This document shows, in pieces, positions 15,916 through 25,126 of a DNA stretch of 53,289 bases. The position numbers were made by a program, and so were the translations under genes. The stretch comes from Chlorobiaceae bacterium (lineage in GTDB: Bacteria > Bacteroidota > Chlorobiia > Chlorobiales > Chlorobiaceae). Every line of letters begins with the position of its first letter. The stretch's first letter is position 1. A model generated the notes under the pieces. It saw only the letters and a list, made by a program, of their open reading frames with translations. It was not told the DNA's origin and made no database searches. The stretch covers positions 1 through 53,289 of the forward strand of contig JAAXVR010000021.1 of NCBI GenBank assembly GCA_013335405.1. The letters are read 5' to 3'.

Positions 15916-16506
15916 TTATCGGCAGGACTGGTCGAGAGCGATGTTCAGCCCGAGAACATTGACCAGCCTGCTTGACCCTGAAAATATAGTATTTGGCGAT
16001 GATTGCGCTTCGATGACGGCCTTGATTTTTTCAACAGGCAGATTACGGGCACGGGCAACGCGAGGTGCCTGGAACCTTGCGGCTTCAAGCGTGATATGGG
16101 GATCGAGACCGCTTCCTGAAGCGGCGATGAGATCCGCAGGAACAGGCTTGTTCGAAGTCGCCCCGAAGGTTGAGAGTGTTTCCATTGCCCGTTTGCGTAA
16201 TGCGGCAGACGCCGGAGAGAGGTTGCTTCCCCCTGCAGCTGCGGCATTGTAGTCAACAGCTGATGGGCGAGGCCAGAAATATCCTGGTTGTGAAAATTTC
16301 TGTGCGACCAGTCGGCTGCCGGCAATCGTTCCGTTGGCAGTGACAAGCGATCCTGAAGCTTCTGCCGGGAAGAACATTCTGCCTGCAAGATAAAGCATGA
16401 GCGTATAAGCACCGCTGCAGATAATCATGGTGACAGCGAGAATACGGAGCGATGCAGCCAGATGTTCAATAATCGCTGTTTTCCGGGATGTCGATATTTC
16501 ATTCAT
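15916..16506 (-). CDS. kdpC: K+-transporting ATPase subunit KdpC
   Basis: A 196-residue subunit with one N-terminal transmembrane helix (about residues 20-45) and a periplasmic domain. Family motifs SQPGYFWPRPSAVDYNAAAAGGSNL and GSGLDPHI are present. KdpC stabilises the KdpAB complex during ATP-driven K+ uptake. It lies 19 bp after kdpB and 35 bp before the kdpD-like gene on the same strand, so it belongs to the kdpFABC operon. Confidence 0.95.
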   Translation of the reverse strand: MNEISTSRKTAIIEHLAASLRILAVTMIICSGAYTLMLYLAGRMFFPAEASGSLVTANGTIAGSRLVAQKFSQPGYFWPRPSAVDYNAAAAGGSNLSPASAALRKRAMETLSTFGATSNKPVPADLIAASGSGLDPHITLEAARFQAPRVARARNLPVEKIKAVIEAQSSPNTIFSGSSRLVNVLGLNIALDQSCR

Positions 16507-16525
16507 CTTTTTATTTTATTTACAG

Positions 16526-18604
16526 TTAGAGCAAACCGGCCAGGGCGAGAAGCATATCGATCAGCTTGATGCCGGCGAAAGGCATGAGGACGCCTCCGAC
16601 GCCATAGAGAAGCAGATTTTTTCTCAGGATGACATCTGCTCCGAATGGCCGGTATTTGACTCCCCTGATCGCGATCGGGATGAGGGCCGGAATAATGAGT
16701 GCATTGAAAATGAGTGCCGAAAGAATTCCGCTCCGGGGTGTGCTCAGGTGCATGACGTTCAGAATATCGAGTCCGGGAAGGGCCAGGATGAACATGGCGG
16801 GAATAATAGCAAAATACTTGGAGATATCGTTGGCGATGGAAAATGTCGTCAGTGCTCCCCTGGTCATGAGCAGCTGTTTGCCTATTTCAATGACTTCCAC
16901 CAGTTTTGTCGGGTCGCTGTCGAGGTCGACCATGTTGCCGGCCTCTTTTGCTGCCTGGGTTCCCGAGTTCATTGCAACGCCAATATCTGCCTGCGCAAGG
17001 GCGGGCGCATCATTGGTGCCGTCACCCATCATGGCGACAAGCCGTCCTTTCTGCTGTTCCCCGCGAATATAGGCGAGCTTGTCTTCCGGTCGGGCTTCGG
17101 CGATAAAATCATCGACTCCGGCATCTTTCGCTATCGACGCTGCTGTCAGCGGGTTGTCGCCCGTGACCATGACAATACGCAACCCCATCGCACGCAACCT
17201 GGCAAAACGGTCTGAAATACCGGGTTTCAGGATATCGGCCAGCCCTACGACTCCGAGAGGATGTGTCGTTTCGGCAACGACGATAGGGGTCATTCCTGCC
17301 CTGGCGATTTCATCGACATGGTGCTGTAATTCATCGGGAACGTGGCCTCCCGCTCTGGTGATAAAATTCCTGATCGCATCCGGCGCTCCTTTTCTCAGCG
17401 AGTTGCCATCCTTGCGGTCAACCCCGCTCAGTCTCGTCTGGGCAGTGAACGGGATGACAGTATCTTCAGTTTCACGGGGCGCTGACATTGAAAGTGTCTG
17501 TTCTCCAAGCGCGACGATTGACTTGCCTTCCGGGGTGATATCACCTGCTGAAGCCTGCATGGCTATGGCGGCAAGGTGTTCCATCGTTACTCCGGCGAGG
17601 GGGCGGTAACAGGTGGCCTGCCTGTTGCCCATCGTTATGGTGCCTGTCTTGTCGAGCAGCAGGGTATCGACGTCTCCTGCAAGTTCGACCGCTTTTCCGC
17701 TCTTCGCCAGAACGTTGGCTGAAAGAGCCCGGTTCATTCCTGCAAGACCGATCGCGGAAAGCAGGGCTCCAATCGTGGTGGGGATCAGGCAGACAAGCAG
17801 TGCGACGAGTGTCGGCACAGGAATGTCGATACCGAAATATCTTCCGATAGGCCACAGCGAGCCGGTGACCAGGAGAAAAGCGAGGGTCAGACCGGAAAGA
17901 GTTACGGTCAGGGCAAGCTCATTCGGTGTTTTCTGGCGGACCGCACCTTCGACGAGGGCAATCATCCTGTCGAGAAAGGAGTTGCCCGACGATGCGGTGA
18001 TCTGAACGACAATAGTGTCGGAAAGCACTCTTGTCCCACCGACGACCCCTGCCTGGTCGCTGCCCGCCTCGCGAAGTACCGGGGCTGATTCGCCCGTAAT
18101 TGCGGATTCGTCGATCATGGCCGCTCCCCTGATCACTTCGCCGTCACCCGGAATATTTTCCCCGGCAGATACCACGACAAGGTCGTTTTCCCGAAGTTCT
18201 TCCGAGCTGACGATGATCTCCCTGCCATCCTGGATTTTCCTTGCCACAGTTTGTTTCCTGGCATTTTTCAGGCTGTCGGCCTGTGCTTTTCCTCGTGCCT
18301 CGGCGAGGGCTTCGGCAAAGTTTGAAAAGATGACGGTCAGCCAGAGAATGATGGTGACCGAGATAGTGTAGACAAGGTTGTCCTTGCCCGATAAGGCATC
18401 CGAGAAGGTGACCAGTGTCGTCAGGATTGCGCCCGCTTCGGTCACGAACATGACCGGATTTCTCGCCATTGCGCGCAAATCGAGATTCACCAACGCTTTC
18501 CATGTTGCCGTAAGCACCAGTTTCTTTTCAAAAACCGAGGCAGCTATTGCATGGCGGCGAGTTGTTTTCGCCGGAGTGCCGTTATGTGTGGCGGTATCGC
18601 TCAT
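16526..18604 (-). CDS. kdpB: K+-transporting P-type ATPase subunit KdpB
   Basis: A 692-residue P-type ATPase, the energy-coupling subunit of the high-affinity Kdp pump. The actuator motif ITGES is near residue 160, the phosphorylation motif DKTGT near 310, and the hinge GDGTNDAPAL near 520; hydrophobic segments flank the cytoplasmic domains. Length is standard. Starts with ATG at 18604, 39 bp after kdpA. Confidence 0.97.
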   Translation of the reverse strand: MSDTATHNGTPAKTTRRHAIAASVFEKKLVLTATWKALVNLDLRAMARNPVMFVTEAGAILTTLVTFSDALSGKDNLVYTISVTIILWLTVIFSNFAEALAEARGKAQADSLKNARKQTVARKIQDGREIIVSSEELRENDLVVVSAGENIPGDGEVIRGAAMIDESAITGESAPVLREAGSDQAGVVGGTRVLSDTIVVQITASSGNSFLDRMIALVEGAVRQKTPNELALTVTLSGLTLAFLLVTGSLWPIGRYFGIDIPVPTLVALLVCLIPTTIGALLSAIGLAGMNRALSANVLAKSGKAVELAGDVDTLLLDKTGTITMGNRQATCYRPLAGVTMEHLAAIAMQASAGDITPEGKSIVALGEQTLSMSAPRETEDTVIPFTAQTRLSGVDRKDGNSLRKGAPDAIRNFITRAGGHVPDELQHHVDEIARAGMTPIVVAETTHPLGVVGLADILKPGISDRFARLRAMGLRIVMVTGDNPLTAASIAKDAGVDDFIAEARPEDKLAYIRGEQQKGRLVAMMGDGTNDAPALAQADIGVAMNSGTQAAKEAGNMVDLDSDPTKLVEVIEIGKQLLMTRGALTTFSIANDISKYFAIIPAMFILALPGLDILNVMHLSTPRSGILSALIFNALIIPALIPIAIRGVKYRPFGADVILRKNLLLYGVGGVLMPFAGIKLIDMLLALAGLL

Positions 18605-18643
18605 CGTATGGATGCTGTAATGTTGATGGAAGGAATCGGGCGC

Positions 18644-20299
18644 TCAACGCATGATCGAAGCAAGGTGGTCGGCCACGGGTCCGAGGACTGCAACCGGCAG
18701 GAAGAGCAGGGCGCCGATGAAAACCACACTGCCGAGGATGATCGTACCGAACAGCAGCGTATCGGTTCTGAGCGTTCCGCTTGTTTCGGGAACGGCTTTT
18801 TTCGCCGCCAGCGATCCCGCGATGGCGAGAGGAAGGATGATGGGCACATACCTTCCGACGAGCATGACGATCCCTGTGGCGATATTCCATGGAACGGTGT
18901 TGTCGCCGAGGCCTTCAAAACCGGAGCCATTGTTTGCCGCTGCAGAAGTGAACTCGTAGAGGATTTCCGTGAACCCGTGTGCACCGGTGTTCAGCACTGT
19001 CGATGCTCCCCAGGGCGTGGCCGCGAAGAGCGCCGTGCCGCCGAGGATCAGCAGGGGATGGACAAGAAGAGCGAGAAGCGCCAGTTTCATCTCATGGGTT
19101 TCTACTTTTTTCGCGAAATATTCAGGGGTTCGTCCCACCATCATGCCGCAGATGAAGACACCCACGATGATGAAGATGAACATATTGATGAAGCCGACGC
19201 CGGCGCCGCCGAAAATCACGTTCAGCCACATGCCCGCAAGCGGAACGAGGCCGGTCAGGGGATTGAGGCTGTCATGCATGCAGTTGACCGAACCGTTGCT
19301 TGTCGCAGTGGTCACGGATGCCCAGAGTGCGCCTGTGCCGGGTCCGAAGCGAAGTTCCTTGCCCTCGAGGTTCGGCCCCGCTGCTGCCGGAAGCCCCGAG
19401 AATGCCGCTGAAGGAGCGTTTTCGAGGTTCATGGCGATGAATACCTTGATGATCAGCAGCGCCATCATAACCGTAAAAATGATAGCGGCATCTTTTTTTC
19501 GCCCGGTGATGAACCCGAACATCCAGACTGATGCCATCGGTATGATGATGATCGCCATGCATTCTGCACTGTTGGTGAATGCAGACGGGTTTTCGAAAGG
19601 ATGAGTTGAATTTGGCCCGAAATATCCACCGCCGTTGGTCCCGAGCTGTTTGATCGCGATCATCGCGGCAACCGGTCCGCGCGCGATAGTCTGCGTGGCC
19701 CCCTCAAGCGTTTTTGCGACGGCGGCGCCTTCGAAGGTCATGGGAACCCCTCCGGCAATCAGGAGGAGCGAGAGGATCAGGGCAAGGGGGAGCAGTATGA
19801 GGAGTGTTGAGGTGGAAAAGTCCCGGTAGAAATTGCCGAGCATGGCTTTGCCTCCGAGGCCTCTGGAAAGGGCTGCAAGACAGGCGATTCCTGTCGCTGC
19901 GGATACGAACTGCAGCCACATGAGTCCGAAAAGCTGCGAGAAATAGCTCATGAATACCTCGCCGGAATAATGCTGGAGGTTCGTGTTCGTAACGAACGAG
20001 GAAGCAGTGTTGAATATAAGGCTTGCCTCCAGTGCTGTTTTGCCGTCGGGGTTGAGAGGCAGTACCTGCTGGAATGCGAGAATGATCGTAACGGTTGCGA
20101 ACATCAGTATGTTTACGATAAGCATGCTCCAGGCATACTCTTTCCAGTCCTGGGGTTTCCGGGTGATCTCCCCCACGATGATGCCGGAAATATTTCCCTG
20201 ACCGTTGCCGGTATCGAGAACAAAGGCCATGTATTTGCCGAGCGGCCATGAAAGCAGGGCCGGAACGGCAAGGAGAAGTAATCCGGATAACAGTTCCAT
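18644..20299 (-). CDS. kdpA: K+-transporting ATPase subunit KdpA
   Basis: A 551-residue, highly hydrophobic subunit that binds and conducts K+. Family features: an N-terminal helix, FVTNTNLQHYSGE, LGTNGGGYFGPNSTHPFENP, VGRTPEYFAKKVE and SAAANNGSGFEGLG, the selectivity-filter-like loops of the SKT superfamily. ATG at 20299, 12 bp after kdpF. Confidence 0.97.
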   Translation of the reverse strand: MELLSGLLLLAVPALLSWPLGKYMAFVLDTGNGQGNISGIIVGEITRKPQDWKEYAWSMLIVNILMFATVTIILAFQQVLPLNPDGKTALEASLIFNTASSFVTNTNLQHYSGEVFMSYFSQLFGLMWLQFVSAATGIACLAALSRGLGGKAMLGNFYRDFSTSTLLILLPLALILSLLLIAGGVPMTFEGAAVAKTLEGATQTIARGPVAAMIAIKQLGTNGGGYFGPNSTHPFENPSAFTNSAECMAIIIIPMASVWMFGFITGRKKDAAIIFTVMMALLIIKVFIAMNLENAPSAAFSGLPAAAGPNLEGKELRFGPGTGALWASVTTATSNGSVNCMHDSLNPLTGLVPLAGMWLNVIFGGAGVGFINMFIFIIVGVFICGMMVGRTPEYFAKKVETHEMKLALLALLVHPLLILGGTALFAATPWGASTVLNTGAHGFTEILYEFTSAAANNGSGFEGLGDNTVPWNIATGIVMLVGRYVPIILPLAIAGSLAAKKAVPETSGTLRTDTLLFGTIILGSVVFIGALLFLPVAVLGPVADHLASIMR

Positions 20300-20311
20300 T
20301 GGTTGAGAGTG

Positions 20312-20392
20312 TTAGAATTTTTCAGGGTTCAGTATCGCAACGAGCAGGTAACCCACGCATGCGACAAGTGTGACAAGGACAATGATATTCAT
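20312..20392 (-). CDS. kdpF: KdpF small membrane subunit
   Basis: A 26-residue, single-helix peptide (VTLVACVGYLLVAILNPEKF at the C-terminal end) located 12 bp before kdpA. The LNPEKF-type ending and position are diagnostic for KdpF, which stabilises the KdpABC complex in E. coli. The ATG at 20392 is preceded by a GAGGGAT Shine-Dalgarno sequence; a longer frame upstream has no support. Confidence 0.88.
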   Translation of the reverse strand: MNIIVLVTLVACVGYLLVAILNPEKF

Positions 20393-20786
20393 GACGGTAT
20401 CCCTCTCTGGTTGATCTGTCGGTGAAAATTGCCATGCCGGCGTCGGGCAGAAACAATCATTTCGCAGAACAGGTCGTGGTATCCAATACGCATGGTGCTC
20501 TCCCTGTATCGCCGATCCGGAAACCGGAACACTCTTTCTTATTTTTGCCGTATTCCGATCATGCGTTGTTCTTTTTGCATTTGAATTCTTCAATCAAAAA
20601 ATATGCCAGAAGAGAAAACAGCTGTTCTCCGGCTTTTTCGGTCTTAATTGGATGCCGCATGCTTTGCGAAATGCAATGATTGTTCGTGTCTGGATTGTAA
20701 AATGCAACAAATACTGGGGGCTGATGGACTATTGAAGAGAAAAATTCAGAGCAGGGTTACCGGCTGCAGCGGGTGATTTGTCTTCA
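20393..20786. other. 394-bp region upstream of kdpF
   Basis: Presumed kdp promoter region; no gene seen. One structure stands out: an imperfect hairpin between GCC at 20605 and GGC at 20633 around AACAGCTGTT, which on the minus strand is followed by ATATTTTTT. It could end the small gene at 20787-21014 or act in the kdp leader. A relaxed -24/-12 element (GG, ten bases, GC) can be found but is not convincing. Confidence 0.4.
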
Positions 20787-21014
20787 TTACCATAGCAGCA
20801 TGATTTCGGCACCCGGAAAAACTTCCCTGATCTTCATGATCAACGTATCTTCATCAAACGGACCGAACCCGTCCGGATTGAGCGGGAAATTCCCGCAGGC
20901 GCTGTCAGAACTTCGGGAAAATATTCCGTCACTGTTTTTCCGGAGTAACACGATGAACCATTGATTGTTTCCGGTTTCAGTGATCCACTCGAGAATCACC
21001 CTTTCCTGTGGCAT
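20787..21014 (-). CDS. Small hypothetical protein
   Basis: A 75-residue frame with a good Shine-Dalgarno (GAGGGA before the ATG at 21014). No family recognised. It is soluble, with one Cys, begins with a short strand-like stretch (RVILEWITE, then WFIVLLR) and ends in a hydrophobic LPGAEIMLLW-like strand (FPGAEIMLLW). It lies between the sensor kinase and the kdp operon on the same strand. A real gene is plausible, but codon evidence is slight. Confidence 0.45.
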   Translation of the reverse strand: MPQERVILEWITETGNNQWFIVLLRKNSDGIFSRSSDSACGNFPLNPDGFGPFDEDTLIMKIREVFPGAEIMLLW

Positions 21015-21239
21015 ATTCCCTCACTGCAGTTGATTGGTTCTCAACAGAATTCCCCACAGGGTGTCAAGCAAAATGCATGCCAGATAACAGCAGTCGGAAA
21101 AACGGGTATGCAGGGAGGTTTACAGAGAGATTAGTCTTGAGAAATGCAAGGAAGGGATGAGAAGAAATTGCATGATTCAGGACGGAGGGGCGGTGAAATC
21201 AGGCAGCCTGTTTTCAGAGTGGCAATTTTTAACGTGTAT

Positions 21240-23069
21240 TCATGCTTTTTCGGCACCCGCCGGGAGGGTGAAGCTGATCGCAGATCCTTTTCCGGGGGAG
21301 CTTGTTGCCCGTATCGAACCACCATGAGCCTCGACCATCCGCTTGACGATGGCAAGCCCCAAACCGACCCCGGCTCTCTGCTGCTTCCCGGGAACCTGAT
21401 AGAACAGATCGAAAATATGCTGAAGATGCTCCTGGGCAATACCCTGTCCAGAGTCTTCGACCGAAAACCTGACATTCGAATGTTCCTTTTGCGCCCTCAC
21501 CGTGATGGTGCCCCCGGGAAAGGTGAAGCGGACAGCATTGGACAGAAGGTTGGCGAACACGTGCTGCATGCTTGCCATGTCGGCATGCACAACGGGAAGC
21601 TCATTTCCGATATCGGTAATGAGCGAGATGCCTTTGTCCCTCGCTTCCAGAAGAAATGGCTCGATTCCCTTGCTGACGATAGTTCCGGGCTGCTGAGGCT
21701 GCAGGTCCAGTCCTGCCTTGCCGGCTTCTATGCGGTTCAGGTCCAGTAGTTCGTCAAGTATTTCCGTCAACCGCTCACTGTCTTCCCTGGCTGAAAGAAG
21801 CAGTTCGCCCTGTTTTTCGTTCACGGAGCCTATTTTTTCTTCAAGCAGCAGGTGAATGGACATTCTCAGGGAGGTGAGCGGGGTGCGGAGCTGATGGGAA
21901 ACGGTCGACACGACACTGCGTTTCATCTCTTTCTGTTCGTGTGCCTGGGTAACATCCCTGAAGAGCAATACCGTGCCGTTGAGCTTGTCCGTTTCAAGGA
22001 GCGGGGGAACCGGTGAGGCGACAGGCTGATAAAAATATTCATGGCTGCCGATGAATTTCTGGATAAATCGCTGTTCATCCGTCTCGACAGTCCGCATTTC
22101 CTTTATCGAGCGACTGACGATATCGAAAAACAATGATGTGCCGACATCCCGGACCCGATGACCGGGCTGCAGCCCGAAAAGCTCCCGGGCGCTTTGCGTG
22201 GCGACTGTCACGATGCCTTCGGGATTGATAATGGCGATAGGTGTCGGCAGCAGGTTCATGACTTCCTGTGTTGCCATGTGCGTTCTCTGCAGGTTTTCCT
22301 CATCATTCTTTTTCATTTTCCTCAATGACAGAGCCATTTCATTGAATGCGCCTGACAGTATTCCTATTTCGTCATTCGAACTTTTTTCGATGACCACGTC
22401 GAGATTGCCGCTCCTGATTTCGTTCGCCGAAGCGATGAGTTTGCGTATGGGTTTGAGTATCCACCGGCGCGACTGATAGCTGAAAAGAATCGAGATGACG
22501 GCACTTGCGAGGATTGTTCCAAGGATACTGTTGTGCGCTGAAGAGGCCATGCTTCTTGCCGTATTGCCGGCTTCGATCATACTCGCCTGGTTCATTGCGA
22601 GGACCTGTCCCGCAAGGCTTTTTATTTCGGTGAACAGAGGCAGGAGGCTTTTGAAATATTGCTCTTTCCGGGTGTGGAGGGGTCTCGACCTGTCGGCGAC
22701 TTCATGAAGGATTTCTGCATAGCGTTCAAACAGCCGGGCAATATTTTTCGCTTTTTCGCCTTCTCCCGGAAGAGTGATATTCCCGAGCTCAATTGCGAGT
22801 GCTATCCTGAATTGCACCTCATGCTGTCTGATCTTTTCGAGGTCCTGTTCCTGTCTGCCGGCTAAAGATGAGAGAAGGGCGGTATCGATTTTATCGATGG
22901 TCTCCATCATTTTCTGGCTGGCGACGACGCTGCGGTAATTTTCCCTGAGGATCACATCGACGGCGCTGCCGAGGCGGTCGATCCGGGTAACGGTCAGAAA
23001 GCCCATCACTGCGACAATCAGCAGTATGCCGCCGTATCCCAGCAGGATTTTCTGCCGTATTCCGATCAT
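21240..23069 (-). CDS. KinB-like membrane sensor histidine kinase
   Basis: A 609-residue kinase. Transmembrane helices at about 9-28 and 182-198 bracket a helical periplasmic sensor; then HAMP (~199-255), PAS (~265-370, PTPIAIINPEG), HisKA with STVSHQLRTPL (phosphoacceptor His ~392), and HATPase with NLLSNAVRF, VEDSGQGI and GVGLGLAIV. Domain order and motif wording resemble KinB, partner of the NtrC-family regulator AlgB. It follows the regulator gene by 66 bp on the same strand, so they form a pair, and kdp lies ~850 bp downstream. The stimulus is unknown; K+ limitation is a possibility only from position. Confidence 0.85.
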   Translation of the reverse strand: MIGIRQKILLGYGGILLIVAVMGFLTVTRIDRLGSAVDVILRENYRSVVASQKMMETIDKIDTALLSSLAGRQEQDLEKIRQHEVQFRIALAIELGNITLPGEGEKAKNIARLFERYAEILHEVADRSRPLHTRKEQYFKSLLPLFTEIKSLAGQVLAMNQASMIEAGNTARSMASSAHNSILGTILASAVISILFSYQSRRWILKPIRKLIASANEIRSGNLDVVIEKSSNDEIGILSGAFNEMALSLRKMKKNDEENLQRTHMATQEVMNLLPTPIAIINPEGIVTVATQSARELFGLQPGHRVRDVGTSLFFDIVSRSIKEMRTVETDEQRFIQKFIGSHEYFYQPVASPVPPLLETDKLNGTVLLFRDVTQAHEQKEMKRSVVSTVSHQLRTPLTSLRMSIHLLLEEKIGSVNEKQGELLLSAREDSERLTEILDELLDLNRIEAGKAGLDLQPQQPGTIVSKGIEPFLLEARDKGISLITDIGNELPVVHADMASMQHVFANLLSNAVRFTFPGGTITVRAQKEHSNVRFSVEDSGQGIAQEHLQHIFDLFYQVPGKQQRAGVGLGLAIVKRMVEAHGGSIRATSSPGKGSAISFTLPAGAEKA

Positions 23070-23135
23070 TTTTCAAACTCCGGAAATGGTTGTTGTTGAT
23101 GTCCCGGTCCACCGGTTTTACAGAAAAGCCACTGG

Positions 23136-24476
23136 TCATTCAATCCTGTATTGTTTCCGTTTACGCCAGAGCGTCGCCTGGTCGATTCCCAGGATCCCGG
23201 CGGCTTCCTGCAGGGATTTTGTCTGTTCCAGTACCCTGCGGATGTGCAGTTCCTCGATTGTGTCAAGAGGTACCGGGTCACCAAGGCCCGGCGATGTTTT
23301 GCCGCCCGTCATCGTATCCGGAAGCAGTTCCCTGCCGACGAGGTCACGGTCGCAAAGGATGACAGCCCGCTCGATGACGTTTCGAAGCTCTCTGATATTA
23401 CCGGGCCAGGCATATTCGCGGAACATGCGAAGCACATCCCCGGTGAAGCCATGGATTGTCTTGTGATACCTGGCATTGAAAAAAGCGAGTGTACTTTCGG
23501 CGATGATGCCGATATCGTTTTTTCGTTCTCCGAGCGACGGCAGATTGACCTGAACGACATTGAGGCGATAGTAGAGGTCTTCGCGGAAGCTTCCCGATGC
23601 GACGGATTTATCAAGGTCAATGTTCGTCGCCGTGATAATCCGCACATCGGCATGTCGGGTCTGGTGGTCACCGACGCGCTCGTACTCCCGATCCTGGATG
23701 AACCGGAGCAGTTTTGGCTGGATTGACAGCGGCAGATCGCCGATCTCGTCAAGGAAGAGTGTTCCGCCGTCGTACGTCGCGATCCTTCCGGGGTTGTCCC
23801 TGAGAGCACCGGTAAATGCTCCTTTCACATGCCCGAAAAGCTCGCTTTCCAGCAGTTCGCTGCTGAGCGAAGGGCAGGAAATTGTTCCGAACGGTTTCTG
23901 CGATCTTCTGCTCCACTGATGGATGGAGCGTGCAAGGAGGCTTTTGCCGGTTCCGCTCGGTCCTCGGAGCAGCACGACCGCCTCTGATGGTGCGACGTGT
24001 CTTGCAAGCTCAATAGCTTGCTGCATTGCATGATCATTTGAAATAAATGTCGCTTCCGGGTTGAGCTGGTCGATGGTGTCCTGCAGGGATGCAATTCGCC
24101 TTTCCATGGCACATAAAGCACCGAGGCGCTCCGTTACCAGTTCGAGCTGGCCGGGTGTGAAGGGTTTCGCGATATAGTCCGCGGCACCGCGCTTCATTGC
24201 CTCGACTGCCGTGTCGATAGAAGCGTAGGCAGTCATGACAACCACCTTCATGGCCGGTGCGAGTGATGAAAAAGAGTTGAGCAGATCGAGTCCGCTTTGG
24301 GTGCCGAGTCTCAGATCGACAAATGCGAGATCAAACCTCGATCGGGCGGTTTCGTCGAGCGCATGACGGAAATTGTCGGCAGTAACGACATTGTGGCTGC
24401 GTGACTGGAGGAAAAGGGCAAGGGTTTTCCTGATGTTCGCCTCGTCATCGACAACGAGGATATTGAGCTGTTGCAT
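23136..24476 (-). CDS. NtrC-family sigma-54 response regulator (AlgB-like)
   Basis: A 446-residue activator. The receiver domain has VVDDE and the phosphoacceptor Asp54 in AFVDLRLG. The AAA+ domain (~140-365) has Walker A GPSGTGKS, GAFTGA (the sigma-54 contact loop, intact), LFLDEIGDLPL and an arginine-finger region. The C-terminal Fis-type HTH ends EAAGILGIDQATLWRKRKQY, close in wording to AlgB. It should activate sigma-54 promoters when phosphorylated by the adjacent kinase. No KdpE is present in the window, so it might serve kdp; that is inference. Confidence 0.9.
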   Translation of the reverse strand: MQQLNILVVDDEANIRKTLALFLQSRSHNVVTADNFRHALDETARSRFDLAFVDLRLGTQSGLDLLNSFSSLAPAMKVVVMTAYASIDTAVEAMKRGAADYIAKPFTPGQLELVTERLGALCAMERRIASLQDTIDQLNPEATFISNDHAMQQAIELARHVAPSEAVVLLRGPSGTGKSLLARSIHQWSRRSQKPFGTISCPSLSSELLESELFGHVKGAFTGALRDNPGRIATYDGGTLFLDEIGDLPLSIQPKLLRFIQDREYERVGDHQTRHADVRIITATNIDLDKSVASGSFREDLYYRLNVVQVNLPSLGERKNDIGIIAESTLAFFNARYHKTIHGFTGDVLRMFREYAWPGNIRELRNVIERAVILCDRDLVGRELLPDTMTGGKTSPGLGDPVPLDTIEELHIRRVLEQTKSLQEAAGILGIDQATLWRKRKQYRIE

Positions 24477-24591
24477 ATTTCAGGATGACAGGTGAAAAAC
24501 AACCATCATATCTGCAAATATATGAACGCGCCATCGAAACTTTTGAAATGAGAAGGGAACTTCCATGTTTACGTCAGGTGAACCTGAAAAG

Positions 24592-24614
24592 AAAAAAGCG
24601 GGAGATCGTCCCGC
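24592..24614 (-). terminator. Intrinsic terminator after the c-555 gene
   Basis: Read on the minus strand, GCGGGA, a 5-nt loop and TCCCGC are followed by TTTTTTC. It lies 27 bp beyond the cytochrome stop. Confidence 0.8.
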
Positions 24615-24640
24615 CTTTTCCGCAATTGCTCGCAAAAAGC

Positions 24641-24970
24641 TTATTTGCCCTTGTCCACCATGTACTGGACCGCATTGCCGACCTGGGTGGCGGTGAGCTT
24701 CGGATTTCCGCCCTTTGCAGGCATCATTCCTTTAGGTCCGTTGTAGCCGCTGATCGAGCGGGCGACAAGGACGTTGACGCCCTTGGCGATGCGCGGTGCC
24801 CATGCGGCTTTGTCGCCGAGTTTCGGGGCGCTCATCATGCCGGTGTTGTGGCAGGTGCCGCAGTTGGCGTCATAAACGGCTTTGCCTGCCGTTCCGTTGT
24901 ACGCCATGGCGTTGCCGGAAATGGAGCAGATGAAGAGTGCGCAGAGTGCGCCGGAAAGAAAACGAGACAT
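24641..24970 (-). CDS. Cytochrome c-555 (periplasmic class I cytochrome)
   Basis: A 109-residue precursor with a signal peptide (cleavage likely after GNAMA near residue 23) and a mature domain of ~86 residues. It has one heme site, CGTCH, and the distal Met within GPKGMMPAKGG. The wording (GKAVYDANCGTCH, GDKAAWAPRIAKG, KGMMPAKGGNPKLT, VGNAV-YMV) agrees closely with the Chlorobium c-555 sequence as I remember it. That protein carries electrons from sulfur-compound oxidation toward the photosynthetic reaction centre. The ATG at 24970 is preceded by AGGAG; an in-frame start further up would disrupt the signal peptide. A paralogue lies immediately upstream. Confidence 0.9.
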   Translation of the reverse strand: MSRFLSGALCALFICSISGNAMAYNGTAGKAVYDANCGTCHNTGMMSAPKLGDKAAWAPRIAKGVNVLVARSISGYNGPKGMMPAKGGNPKLTATQVGNAVQYMVDKGK

Positions 24971-25074
24971 TGATGGTTCTCCTGTGTGTTGGTTTATGAA
25001 AATCCGGTTGCTCGCATCGGGAAGCATTGATTTTAACATTTTCCGTTTCTCAATGCAAATCTCAGCGGGATAGT

Positions 25075-25101
25075 AAAGGGAGCGTTTGCGGTGCTCCCTT
25101 T
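25075..25101. terminator. Hairpin between the two cytochrome genes
   Basis: AAAGGGAGC (25075-25083) pairs with GCTCCCTTT (25093-25101) over a 9-nt loop. It lies just after the stop of the lipoprotein cytochrome (minus strand). The T-run is better on the plus strand, so it may be bidirectional. Confidence 0.6.
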
Positions 25102-25126
25102 TTGATTAAACGACGGGACTTGTCGT

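Noticed and set aside
20480-20500. GG-N10-GC element (minus strand) as a sigma-54 promoter for kdp
   Set aside because: Matches only the dinucleotide core, not the wider TGGCAC/TTGC consensus.
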